This document shows positions 32,346 through 42,824 of a stretch of DNA of 64,000 nt, in pieces. Position 1 is the stretch's first letter, and every line of letters starts with the position of its first letter. Made by a program: the position numbers and the translations under genes. This DNA is from Eurosta solidaginis. Lineage: Eukaryota > Arthropoda > Insecta > Diptera > Tephritidae. The DNA lies in the NCBI RefSeq assembly GCF_040869045.1, contig NC_090319.1:364205739-364269738 (forward strand), in the 5' to 3' direction. A model generated the notes under the pieces. That model was given only the letters and a program-made list of their open reading frames with translations. It did not search any database and was not told where the DNA came from.

Positions 32346-33095
32346 TTTAGATCTAGATCTTTATAATTAAAAAGTACCTGTTGGCGGGAGCCTACGTGCT
32401 ACGCTCGTTCTACACTATTAGCTATTTATGTGCCAAATTCTATACAAATATGCTTTGTCATTCTTCAAATGCATCTCGTCTCCGCATTCTCATTGGTGTT
32501 TGCTAATTAGAAACAGCCTTTATAACTAATTAAGCGCTCGTGTACTAAAAAGTTCCCATACAAAGACTATTCTAATTCCGAGCTTATATGTGGGTTGAGA
32601 ATGTGTTTCATCACCAAGCATTGATTTCATTCTCCATTGAATTCAGATGTTCTAAAAATGACTAGTAATTGATTGAGTTGTAAAGTTGATTGCATCACTA
32701 ATCGTCGCACCAATAAGCCACAAAGCGACTTAATTAGTTCATAAAATCAATACACATACAAGGAAACATATGTATACCCTAACCGGACATATACAGATAC
32801 ATACATATGTATCATAGGATATGAGGAGCGACTATCGACAACAACAACGCAATTAACCAACGGTAATGCGCCAACAAAAACGACTCCAGATACAGATACA
32901 AGGCATACAACTCTTCCCACTTCGATGCCTCTAACGTTCATAGGATCAAGGTACGAGAACGCACGCTTTTGGGTATTTAAAAGCAGCAGCATTTACCATT
33001 GCTGTCACAGTTTTTGCAATCAATTGTTGTTGGTTAGTGCATACGCGTACCAATTGAATAGCTGCAGAAATAGCAACTCAAATAACGGTAAAACA
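32346..33095 (+). other. Upstream region of ppk-B
   Basis: No other gene is seen. A TATTTAAA lies at 32974-32981, about 115 bp before the chosen ATG, and TCACAGT about 30 bp after it could be an initiator. Confidence 0.35.
32974..33010 (+). promoter_or_regulatory. Possible ppk-B core promoter (TATA-like plus initiator-like)
   Basis: TATTTAAAAG followed after about 30 bp by GTCACAGTTT, a weak initiator match. The spacing fits, but the motifs are common in AT-rich DNA. Confidence 0.2.
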
Positions 33096-33319
33096 ATGAT
33101 ACTACCATTGCCACACGTGTCAGAGAATACAGCGCGTAAAGGAAAAATGAGAAGAGAGCCATCATTTGTAATAGGTCGCGCAGATTGGTGGACGCCGAAA
33201 GCCGATGTACGTCCATACAAGAAAATTTTATTTGCTGAAGCGATGAAGGATTTCTTTCAAAATGTGTCATTTCATTGTTATAGCAAATTAGTTGAACCAG
33301 GACGGCGATTTTTCGAACG
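33096..33319 (+). CDS. ppk-B exon 1: cytoplasmic N-terminus
   Basis: The start ATG at 33096 has a good context (AAACAATG); upstream in-frame ATGs (32925) and one at 33149 are alternatives. The product includes RADWWTPKADVRPYKK and FAEAMKDFFQNVSFHCYSKL, ending FFER at GTAAGT. DEG/ENaC proteins carry F....S..HG..Y here, with the HG pair controlling gating. In this copy HG reads HC, losing the glycine. The ER..W that should follow is split by the exon boundary and completed at 37585 (R-F-F-W). Confidence 0.82.
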
Positions 33320-34378
33320 GTAAGTCTCTAGCTAGTAGACATGAGATGTAGCTTGTAAGCACGATTGGGCGAAGTTTAAACAAAACAACTTATATTGTAG
33401 AGGCTATGTCACCTTTATAGTTTTTTATAAGCTCGAAAAATTACAGTTATTTATTGGTTTTTTATAACTTTCGGAAAGTAATATTTTGAGTTTTTTATTT
33501 CGCTTTTATCGGAAAATCCGAGTTAATTTTGTTTAAATATTTTTGTATTGCTCTAAAAGTAACAGTTTCATTAAGTTTTTATGTCTTTTGGGAAAATAAC
33601 TGTTATTTTATAATTATTTTATTTCGCTTCTGAAACAATAACACTTTTCTTAAGTTTATATTAAGATTATTAAGTTAAATCCGGACTTATATTTTTTAAG
33701 GAGAGAATAAAACTCCGGCCCTATTATTATGGAAAGGCTCATCCAAACAGAACGAATTTTTTTCATACAAACTCTCTTGTTTCACCAGAAAGAGGTGAAC
33801 GGAATTTCAAGACCATCATTTGAGATGGATCAATCTTTATAGCGAAAAAACAGGTGTAAGTTTACTATGGAAAAGTATAAGTATAATATTATGAGAGTTG
33901 GTTACGATTTTTCGATGATAAATTTCTGGTATAAGTAACAAAAATTTTTAAGTGTCCAAACAGGTTTCAAATCCAGATATGAAGGATATAAGACGGGCAA
34001 AAATCGTTTTTTGGATGAGTCGTTGCATAATTATAAGGTTGGACCTTTATTTGTCTCTAAAAAATAAAATTCCGGGTTTAACTTGTAACGTAGCAAATGC
34101 TACGCCGCAATATCTATTTCCTATTTAGCGCCCACCCCTAACATCATAATTTCCATTTACTGCCCACCCGAAGTAGTAGTGTATGTACCGAAATACATAT
34201 ATACATACATACCGGCCCAACAACCATCGCGCAAGCACAAAACAAGCCAGCGATGGTGAACGCACAATGCTTGGGAATTTTCATTCGTTGCGCGCTGTGC
34301 GCGACAATGCGAGCATAATTCCCAACGTGTTCATAGTTACCTATGAATAAAATGATTGGCCGGAATACACCAGGCACA

Positions 34379-35330
34379 CTTCGCCGTAGGTAAGTGAAGT
34401 GCGTGTCGGCCGCCACTGGCGGTCGACAAGGGGTGCCCTTTGGGTTAGGAGGGTGCGTTACAAGGTCGGTTCCACCGATGGTACGCCCCCCCTGCTTATC
34501 GGACACCCCGCAGGTTTACCCACATTTCCGGTGAGTAAGACGGGATTTACACCCCTTATTACTCATCCGAAAGGTAATGCACGAGCAGCCTTCTCGGGTA
34601 GGAAGGAAACCTGTCCCAACGCTAGTGGCGGGGCGGATTTCCCCACTACCCTGGCAGACTGCCTGAGCAAATATAAATACATTGTAGGGGCTCCCTTTGG
34701 GTCGACGGGGGTAAAGTTACAAGGTCGGTTCTGCCGATGGTACTTCCCCCAGGCCTATTGGGCAGCCCTACCCATATTCCAGGGACTCCCTTTGGGTCGA
34801 GGGGGGTAAAGTTATAAGGTCGGTTTTGCCGATGGTACTTCCCCCCACGGCCTATTGGGCAACCCTAATATTTTGTTATCATCTCCTCTGAGTAAGACGG
34901 GACTCACCCCCCTATTACTCAGAAGAAGGGTAATGCACGGATACATGGCTCAGGTAAGAGGGGAACACTTCCCAACGCCTGCGGCGGGACAAACTCCCCT
35001 ACTACCCTAGCCGAATACCCGAGCCAATATATTGTAGTTAGTTAGTCTCATACTAATAGACACTTCGCCGTAGGTACCATCATCATCGCGATCCCGATCC
35101 ACGGACATCCCATCCCGAAGCCTAGCCACCCGTTGTCATAGCTATTTGGTGAGAGCCACCGTCATCCAGTACTCTCTCCCTGGGCGTGATCCTAACTACC
35201 GCCGTCACTACTACCGCCGTTAGCACCCCTTAGCGAGAGCCACCGTCGTCTCCACCATCTCGGCTACCGCTAGCTAGCACTCTATCTCTCTCTCTGCGGA
35301 GAGCCGTCGTCCTTGGATTATAATATAAGC
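34379..35330. repeat. GC-rich tandemly duplicated block
   Basis: Two module types alternate. Module A (CCCTTTGGGT, AAGGTCGGTTCTGCCGATGG, TACTTCCCCC) occurs at about 34428, 34687 and 34781. Module B (GTGAGTAAGACGGG, TATTACTC, GGTAATGCACG, CCCAACGC, CCCTACTACCCT) occurs at 34531-34687 and 34889-35037. The phrase CACTTCGCCGTAGGTA marks both ends (34379 and 35067). Beyond that, to 35330, lie CCACCGTC-type repeats, then a CT microsatellite. It could be transposon leader repeats; the origin is unknown. Confidence 0.6.
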
Positions 35331-36478
35331 GATACTACTTAGTGAACATCTCTCTCTCTCTCTCTCTCTCTCTCCTGGATTCAAGGTTGTGGATATTTTA
35401 GCCCGAGAGCCGCGTGTGTGTGTGTGTTCGAAATCAAAACACAAATTTACTGTGTATTTATTTAGGTGGGGGAAGTGGGACCTCCATCCGACTCTGGATT
35501 GACTTGAGCATACCTCAGCCTTTGACTAAACCCACCTCATAAACTTTTATTTTCGGACTTATGAAATTAAAGTCCAGAATTTACTTTTATCTGTGGACAT
35601 TTTGTTTTTAAAAATCCGAAAAACGAAAAGGATGAATGATTCGTCATGAAAATGCAATACGGGTCCCCAGGATTTTATAAACTTTCACTTAGGACAATTT
35701 TTTGACCCAGACTTTTTCGACTAAAAACAAATAACTATTAAAATGGGTCTCGGGTTTTTTATATGTATCTCTCGAAGAGTTACATACCCTTTTTGGGCGA
35801 GTAAGAGTTATTTCTTAAATTATTTTATATTTCTCGAAAAGTGACATTTATTTTAAAAGTTTTTTATACCGCTCGAAAAGAAATAGTTATTTTTAATATT
35901 TTTTGAGTTATCTATATCTTTCGGTAAGTAATGCTTATTTTTTGAAGTTTTTAAGTCAGTCGGAAAATCACAGTTATTTTTTGAGGTTTTATATCCCTCG
36001 AAATGTTGCAGTTATTTTTTGAGTTAGTTATTTTTTATATTTTTAGAGTTTTTTTTATATCGCTCGATATGTAAAGGTTATTTTTTTTAGATCTTATGTC
36101 TTCCGGGAAACAACTTTGAGATTTTTAATTTCGCTGGAAAAATAGCAATCAGCGACTTTTATAATAAAACTAAAAAATTTTGCGATCGCTGGCTTCTGCT
36201 ATTGCATTTGCATTGCTAAAATCTTAGTTAAATTTGGCAAAAATGCATGTAACTGTGACTTTTTCACAGTTACTGAAAGAACACAGTAAACATAACTGTT
36301 GCTGATGAAATTAATCGCAGTGGCTTACTGAGTGTGTCGGCATCTGCTACGCGCCCGCAATCAGGCTTGCCAATAATAGCATTAACAAACTCAAACTTAA
36401 AGCCAAATTAAACTTCCTTAACCTTAACGCCATAGTCGTAACCATACCCATATCCATATCCATCACCAATGTGATCGA

Positions 36479-36729
36479 TTAATGGTGCCTTAACTTAAAA
36501 ATCGTGAAAATTTCATAAAAATGAAGAAAACGCAAAAAATTACAAGCACATTCCACAAAAAATAAGTCTCTTAGTCAAAACGCGTCCAAAGCAATAAATA
36601 AAATATACAAAAAGTTAATAAATTCACCAACTCAAATATTTTTAGGTTATGAATATGGCGAAAAACCAAAAACCAATTGTTTGGCTATAGTATGGTTATG
36701 GCGTTAGCGTTATGGTATGGCACCATTAA
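36479..36729. mobile_element. TTAA-flanked inverted-repeat element (piggyBac-like MITE candidate)
   Basis: TTAATGGTGCC at the left and GGCACCATTAA at the right bracket about 245 bp. TTAA target repeats with short inverted ends fit a piggyBac-type MITE, but the arms are only 7 bp beyond TTAA. A second, offset inverted repeat (CATAGTCGTAACCATAC against GTATGGTTATGGCG) overlaps the region. Confidence 0.3.
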
Positions 36730-37584
36730 GCAATTACATTAATTTCCAAAAGGTAGGTTCGCTCAGCTGTTTTATCTGGTTATGTTTTTATGGTTATAAG
36801 TCACCATTAATTAGCCCTTTAGCTCTCGTCACAGGAACAATTCGCTAGGAAATAATGAGCATGTGACTTAAACTGTGATTGAATGGCACAACCATGACCC
36901 AGTAAATTGCTACAGGGACTACCATGAAAAAGTCAGCGCTAACAATCGATATCTGTTGCTACAAGCCATAAAAGCCAAAATAATTTTGTATAGGTTTTCA
37001 GGAGAGCAAAGTAAATTCATAAAAAAGAAAAATATAATAATTGCAAATATAGTGTCAAAACAACTAAAGATATATTATTATTTGAACATCACAAACAAAT
37101 CTTTTTCAAAAAAATTCAAAAGGTAATATTTTGCTTTATACCTTCTAAATAAATTATTACTGCCTTCAATCTCGCAGCGAACCCAAATTATTAAATAAAT
37201 TATAACTTGTTTGCTTAATTCTAGCGTAAAATCTCAATTTTATCCAAATTCCTTGACTTCAAGGATTTGAATATTTTAAAAGCTCTCCTGAAAAACAATG
37301 AAAAATTACTTTGACTGTTATGGCTTGAAGGCACAAAAATATGACAGCATCAGCAATAGTATGCAAAAGTTAATGCGAAATCTCAGAGTCGATAATGTGA
37401 ACTGTGATTTGGATCAGAGTGCCGTTCTATCATTGGTCCGTCACAGTCATAGATAAATGCCGCTGTGGCCGTGAGGGCACAATCACAGTGTTCATAAAAA
37501 ATTACGGAACCTGTAAACTCTAGTCTAAACTGCGCGTTCGATAATTAAGTTGCTCGTATTTAATTTTATTCCGTTTACCTGCAG

Positions 37585-37788
37585 TTTCTTTTGGATTATA
37601 TTTCACTCAATAACGTTCCGTGTACTGATTGCAATTCCCTACAATACAGTTTTATTTGATCGAGAATTTTTAAGTACGAAATTGTATGATCCGCTACATC
37701 CGGTCTATGATGTGCCTTTTCCCACATTTTCGATTTGTTCACTTAATCGAATATCGAATGTTTCAGCTTTTCGATATGCTGAGTATTT
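37585..37788 (+). CDS. ppk-B exon 2: TM1 and start of extracellular domain
   Basis: Phase joins exon 1 (split Arg). The product begins FFWIIFHSITFRVLIAIPYN, the tail of TM1, and continues to PVYDVPFPTFSICSLNRIS, the strongly conserved DEG/ENaC block P.y.iPFPavtIC..N just outside the membrane. It ends two bases into a codon at GTAAGT. This exon makes the family assignment certain. Confidence 0.92.
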
Positions 37789-37850
37789 GTAAGTTATTAA
37801 TGATTTCTGTTTATCGAAAGGTCGTAACATAAATTTTTATTATTTCTAGA

Positions 37851-39094
37851 AGACCCGGCAGACGTTGGCCTGCCCTAAATTTGGCCAATCTGCATACATT
37901 TTAATAGGCTTTTTCCGTCTGACTCTGCCCTCCCCCCTCTTCACTTTTTCCTAATCCTTTTATTCACTCCTCCCTCCGTCTTTTTCGCTTCATCTATCTC
38001 CATCTTCGTCTCATTCTATATCTCCCTCAAATTCCTTCTCTCTTTTCTCTTTTCTCTTCTCTTAATTTCTTCTCATTCTTCTGCATCCCTTATTGCCTGT
38101 TCCAGAAGGTGGTATGTATTTTATTCCAGTCCCAGTCCCATTCCGAGTCTCATTCCCAGACCTAATCCTAATCCCAGTACCAGTCCGTCTCTGGATAATA
38201 TATTACTCTGTACTAAAACACTCATCAACAGCTTTCATTTGATATCCATATTCTATAAACACATTCTATGGTACCCGGGTCCACGTTTTGGCCTATATCT
38301 CGAGACCCTACTTACCCAGGGGTATGAAAATTACCCTCTGCTAAAGCACTCATCCACAGCTTTCATTTGGTATCCATATTCTATAAACACATTCTAGGGG
38401 TACCCGGGTCCACGTTTTGGCCTATATCTCGAAACACTAGTCACACAGGGGTATAAAACTTATCCTGTACTATAGCACTCATCAACAGCTTTCATTTGAT
38501 ATCCATATTGTATAAACACATTCTAGGGGTACCCGGGTCCACGGTTTTGCCGATATCTCGAGACCCTAGTCACCCAAGGGTATGAAAATTACCCTCTACT
38601 AAAGCACTCATCAACGGCTTTCATTTGATATCCATATTCTATAAGCACACTCTAGGGGTACCCGGGTCCAAGTTTTGGCCTATATCTCGAGACCCTAGCC
38701 GCTCAGGGGTATGAAAATTACCCTATACAAAAGCACTCATCAACAGCTTTCATTTGATATCCATATTCTATAAACACACACTAGGGGTACCCGGGTCCAC
38801 GTTTTGGCCTATATTTCGAGACCCTAGTCACCCACGGGTATGAATATTACCCTCTACTAAAGCACTCATCAACAGCTTTCATTTGATATCCATATTCTAT
38901 AAACACACTCTAGAGGTACCCGGGTCCACGTTTTGGCCGATATCTCGAAACCCTAGTCACCCAGTCACCTATCCTGTATTTCAAGTTAGATCAAACTACA
39001 CACGGGGTGCAAAACAAATTCAAAATCGTTTGAGTAGTTTATGAGTCCATTGCCTCAATTGTGTGACACGTGTTTTTTATATATTAAGATAATA
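37851..39094. mobile_element. Unclassified element with 129-bp tandem repeats, inserted at a splice acceptor
   Basis: The insertion is bracketed by TTCTAGA (37844-37850 and 39095-39101). The left end reads AGACCCGGCAGACGTTGGCC. Then come CT-rich sequence and the tandem array, and the right end is ACACGTGTTTTTTATATATT. No coding capacity is seen. The superfamily is not determined; the 7-bp repeat is read as a target duplication. Confidence 0.6.
38195..38975. repeat. Six-unit tandem array, 129-bp period
   Basis: The marker ACTCATC recurs at 38220, 38348, 38477, 38606, 38735 and 38864, giving a 129-bp period (128 once). Each unit has CAGCTTTCATTTGATATCCA, TACCCGGGTCCACGTTTTGG, TATATCTCGAGACCCTA and a GGGTATGAAAATTACCCT hairpin. 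Units differ by only a few bases. Confidence 0.92.
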
Positions 39095-39100
39095 TTCTAG

Positions 39101-39285
39101 AAATGTGAAAGATCCATTCAAACGCGGCGTTAAGTACTTTTACTATCACATAAAGAAAATGAATTGGCCTTACAGTAGCGAATTTGATGAAATGTATGAA
39201 GATATTTAGAATTTCAAATTTTTTGGATATTTACGATACAACAGATAAGGAGGTATTTGACAAAACTAGAGAACGTATGCAAAAG
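39101..39285 (+). CDS. ppk-B exon 3: extracellular, frameshifted
   Basis: The split codon joins exon 2, then NVKDPFKRGVKYFYYHIKKM and SSEFDEMYEDI until TAG at 39208-39210. Skipping one base just before it restores SNFLDIYDTTDKEVFDKTRE, a plausible continuation, and also restores phase 0 at the GTATGT donor, as exon 4 needs. So the exon carries one extra base (or a two-base loss). It is broken as written. Confidence 0.7.
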
Positions 39286-39324
39286 GTATGTTGTAAGATT
39301 TAAACAAGTATCCATTTTCATCTA

Positions 39325-39621
39325 TATAGATTAATAGCTTTGGATTTCGCTTTTAAACTATTTATTTAATTAAATTAGCATATTAATACAATTATTCATT
39401 AGAATATAAGTAGGTTTAGTTCCATTTAAAATAGAATATAAGTTAAACAATTATAGAAAAGTGTGTGATCGGTATCGAATATTCATTACAACTTAAAAAA
39501 TATGATTAACGTTTAACAGAATATGATTTCACTTCTATGATGTAGATTGTAAATTATAAATGTAAGTAATATTCAACAAGTAGGTTTTATAGTTAAACCA
39601 GAATTACAGACCCTTCCTACA
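39325..39621 (-). repeat. Gypsy 2 LTR (3' LTR in coding sense)
   Basis: A 297-bp direct repeat of 44409-44704. On the minus strand it begins TGTAGGAAGGGTC and ends TTAATCTATA, so it lacks the usual CA terminus. Confidence 0.9.
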
Positions 39622-39637
39622 TTCGGCCATCCTGCAT

Positions 39638-39910
39638 TCATTCGACCTCGAATGATGGTGGGCATGGTTGAAGATATTCTGAAATGGTTGTAGTTTTCCT
39701 CGGACCTTCAGTATCTCCAACACGTTCTAATTCATATCGCCCATGATTTAAACACTTAATAATTTTGTAAGGACCTAAAAACTTTGGTCTTAGTTTCATG
39801 CATGATACTCCATATTGTGTTCTTAATATCGCTACCAAATCATTTATTTTAAAATTCGTATCTGGTTTCCTCCTCCTATTGAAATTTCTATAAATTTCTT
39901 CTTGTAACAT
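39638..39910 (-). CDS. Gypsy 2 integrase C-terminal segment
   Basis: It contains NFKINDLVAILRTQYG and MKLRPKFLGPYKIIKCLN, then GRYELERVGD, the L.PKf.GPy...c.. barrel at the end of gypsy integrase. It is separated from the integrase core by a stretch with stops. Confidence 0.75.
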   Translation of the reverse strand: MLQEEIYRNFNRRRKPDTNFKINDLVAILRTQYGVSCMKLRPKFLGPYKIIKCLNHGRYELERVGDTEGPRKTTTISEYLQPCPPSFEVE

Positions 39911-40120
39911 CTTTATGTTTTCTTTAGCTAATTCTCTTGCTTCATCCCTTTAAATATTAAATTCAGCTAAATCTGATTCCTCGAGTAAATCCCTTACATC
40001 AGTCAAATCATTTAATCTCATCTCAACACCTGTAAGTAATTTAAATGTTGACATCTTCGTACTTCGCTGTGGTGTGCTATTTATAAAATGCTGAACTTTG
40101 TCAGTATATTTATACCACAT

Positions 40121-40519
40121 TTAAGGATTTTCGTAGCTGAACTTAGCTAGCATCGGAACAACTATTCGGTGGATCCTTTCAACTTGACCATTACCACGAT
40201 GAACACCAGTCGCTATCAACAAGTGCTGAATACTCGATTCTCTACAATACTTATTATCAGTTATAATGCGCTTTGGGTTGCCAAAAACAACCACTTGTTT
40301 TCTCATCCTATCAATAACTGCTTCTGAACCACAATTTTTCGTTGGATAAATCCAAGTAAACTTCGAGAATCCATCAACTCTTACCAAAATATATGCATAA
40401 TTTTTATTTGTTGACTGCATTGGTCCCACGTGATCAATAAGATACGTTATTAGTGGTCTATCATCCTTATCAATAGAATTTAAATACCCCTCTTTGCGTC
40501 CCGATTTTGCATTTGTCAC
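40121..40519 (-). pseudogene. Gypsy 2 integrase core, damaged
   Basis: TYLIDHVGPMQSTNKNYAYI carries the first catalytic Asp, KRIITDNKY the second, and GNGQVERIHRIVVPML the Glu. The spacing between the second Asp and Glu is shortened compared with the usual 35 residues, which points to a small deletion, and the flanking frames are interrupted. Confidence 0.75.
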
Positions 40520-40642
40520 TATACACTCAATAAAGCTTTGTACTATTTTAAGTACTTTACTATTTAATCTTGGTATATAAAAAGTTTTTCAATATAATCT
40601 TGCGTCTTTTTCACAGAAAAGTGCCCTTTCTGATGTGCATCT

Positions 40643-41150
40643 TTAATTATTTTCCTCCATTGCTTCTGGTACAACTAATAACTCTTTATTTAAATCCTTA
40701 AATAAAATATCGTGTTTCAAAAAACAATCTTCATATTCCCCCTTTTCAACTATCTGCCGAACTGCTTTCACCCATTTATCGGTTTGTCGAGCTTCTCTCA
40801 GCCTATGCTTTAATGAATCTTCTATAACCGAACAGTACATACGACTGAGAGCATCTGCATGTCTCATTTTAGATCCCGCCCGATGCTCCAATATATAATC
40901 GAAACAGTGCCCACCTTGAAACCCGAACTGGTACATCTTTCTTTTTCATCGTCATGGTAAATGCGTTAAAATCAGTTACTATTTTAAAATTTCTACCCAT
41001 GACATATATCTTCCATTTCTTCAACGCATTGGTAATAGCCAAAACTTCCAATTCATACGAATGATAATTTTCTTCCGCCATTGTAGTTTTACGACTCATA
41101 AATTGAACTGGATGTAAGGTCTGATCATCAATATCCTTTTGCAGAAGCAC
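40643..41150 (-). pseudogene. Gypsy 2 RNase H, end and linker, in two broken frames
   Basis: The piece at 41150-40869 holds LHPVQFMSRKTTMAEENYHS, YELEVLAI and FKIVTDFNAFTMTMKK. The piece at 40936-40643 holds HRAGSKMRHADALSRMYC, the end of RNase H. A frame change near 40900-40940 and a stop just before 41163 divide them from pol. Confidence 0.75.
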
Positions 41151-41162
41151 GGCCCCATATCC

Positions 41163-42824
41163 CTATTTACATGCATCTGTATGAATTTCTGTATAAGCCT
41201 TTTGATTGTACAACTTTAAAACAGGTGCTTTTCCCAGAGCCTCCTTCAATTGTTTGAACGCTATTTTCTCTTTTTCACCTATTTGAAATTTTAAATCCTG
41301 CCTTAAAATATCAGTCGAGGGTTTAGCAATAATTGCATAATTTACTATGAATCTTCGAAAGTAGGATGTAATTCCTATAAATCGCTGTAAAGCCTTCCTA
41401 TCTTTCGGGCATGGAAATTCTTCTACAGCCTTGGTTTTATGCATCGATGGAGTAATAGTACCATTTTCTATATTGTAACCCAAAAATTCTACTCGCCTTT
41501 TCAGAAATTGGTACTTTGACCATTTTATCTTCAACCCATTTTCTGCCGCTACCTTAAGAACTGTAATTAGCTTATCTAATCCTTCATGCTCATCTTTAGC
41601 TGGTATAATAATGTCATCCATGTATACAATTACATGTCCACTTTGGATTAATGGCCTAAATACGACATTAATATATCTACAAAAAACGGATGGTGCATTT
41701 GAAAGACCAAATGGTACATAGTTAAACTCGAACTGACCATTATGTGTTATAAAAGCAGTATACTTCTTTGAATCCTCAAGAATCGATACATGGAAATATC
41801 CGTTTTTCAAATCAAGGGTAGTATATACCTTAGCATCTTGTAACCTATCAATAACATCATCAATTAAGGTCATTGGAAAATTTTCTGTAATAATTTTCTG
41901 GTTTAACCTCCGATAGTCACAGCACAACCGGTTACTACCATCTTTTTTTGATACCAATACTATAGGTGTTGCGTATTCCGATACACTTGGCCGAATTATT
42001 TTTTTGTCAATCCATTCTGAAATTTGCTCCTCAACAAAAATTTGATTCTCATTCGACATACGCCTTGGTGCTTGATATACCGGAACCTCATCTCGCACTA
42101 AAATCTTCGTTTCTACCTGAGACTTGGCTGTATCATTCGGCACATAATTACTGACCAATTCTTTTATTTCTTTAGCAAAGTATTTTGATAAATGATTAAC
42201 TTCAATTTCTTGCTTAGCATCAACTACCTCACAAACCGCATAAACTGTATCTAATTCCTCAATCCAATCAGTTTTTTTCTTTTCCGAAATACTATCAATG
42301 ACATTACCAAGCATGACTTCGTCTTTGTTGTCAATTAACTGTTTAGGTTTTAGTTTAAACTCTACTTTCTCCTTTGTTATAACTAAATCAGCTACTTCTA
42401 ATGCGGCATTACCTATAAATGCTGCGTAGGATATGTCTTCATCCTTTATTAAATAAAATTGTAAATTAAATTCAATTTTATCAATTTCAAACTTTGTTTG
42501 AAAACTTCCAATCGTAACAATTGTATAACCCCCCATTCCACGCAATTCCCTTCGTTCTAGCTTAAGTAGGACTTCAAGTCCACTTTTCATCAATGTGTCG
42601 TATCGCATGAGGCAAAGATTACAGCCCGTATCAACCAAAGCTGAAAACTGAAAATTACCTTCAGAAAATTTTACATTTTTAAACTTTAACTCTCCCCAAC
42701 TATCTACTGTATTTGCCGTATTTGCCTTTGATTTTTGTTCTTTTTTAACTTCCTTACACTCAAAGGATTTATGACCAACTTGACTGTAGTTAAAGCATTT
42801 AATTTGCGAACAATTCCTAGCCAT
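41163..42824 (-). CDS. pol: Gypsy 2 pol: nucleocapsid end, protease, RT, RNase H start
   Basis: 553 codons. The frame contains MARNCSQIKCFNYSQVGHKS (a zinc knuckle whose second Cys reads Tyr), protease FSALVDTGCNLCLMR, RT fingers with VLVSKKDGSNRLCCDYRRLN, the catalytic VYMDDIIIPAKDEHE, and the beginning of RNase H (TEIHTDACK) before a stop. The knuckle and protease are in one frame, and the gag frame reaches it only by a shift at an A7 run near 42856. Confidence 0.88.
   Translation of the reverse strand: MARNCSQIKCFNYSQVGHKSFECKEVKKEQKSKANTANTVDSWGELKFKNVKFSEGNFQFSALVDTGCNLCLMRYDTLMKSGLEVLLKLERRELRGMGGYTIVTIGSFQTKFEIDKIEFNLQFYLIKDEDISYAAFIGNAALEVADLVITKEKVEFKLKPKQLIDNKDEVMLGNVIDSISEKKKTDWIEELDTVYAVCEVVDAKQEIEVNHLSKYFAKEIKELVSNYVPNDTAKSQVETKILVRDEVPVYQAPRRMSNENQIFVEEQISEWIDKKIIRPSVSEYATPIVLVSKKDGSNRLCCDYRRLNQKIITENFPMTLIDDVIDRLQDAKVYTTLDLKNGYFHVSILEDSKKYTAFITHNGQFEFNYVPFGLSNAPSVFCRYINVVFRPLIQSGHVIVYMDDIIIPAKDEHEGLDKLITVLKVAAENGLKIKWSKYQFLKRRVEFLGYNIENGTITPSMHKTKAVEEFPCPKDRKALQRFIGITSYFRRFIVNYAIIAKPSTDILRQDLKFQIGEKEKIAFKQLKEALGKAPVLKLYNQKAYTEIHTDACK

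Larger units (their letters stand above)
33320..37584 (+). other. ppk-B intron 1
   Basis: A 4.3-kb intron bounded by GTAAGT and TTTACCTGCAG. It contains a GC-rich tandemly duplicated block (34379-35330), a low-complexity TTATTTTTTGAGTTTTTATA-type stretch (33400-33660 and 35750-36130) and a TTAA-flanked inverted-repeat candidate (36479-36729). There is no exon. Confidence 0.6.
37789..39100 (+). other. ppk-B intron 2, enlarged by an insertion at its acceptor
   Basis: The intron opens with GTAAGT. A first potential acceptor, TTTCTAG, lies at 37849, giving an ancestral intron of 61 bp. An inserted element occupies 37851-39094 and is followed by a second ATTCTAG acceptor at 39100, which is used here because it leads directly into exon 3. 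Confidence 0.7.

Noticed and set aside
34144..34809. Frames of 120 and 136 codons in the GC-rich block
   Set aside because: Frames arise from tandem GC-rich modules on both strands; the translation repeats with the DNA and shows no domain.
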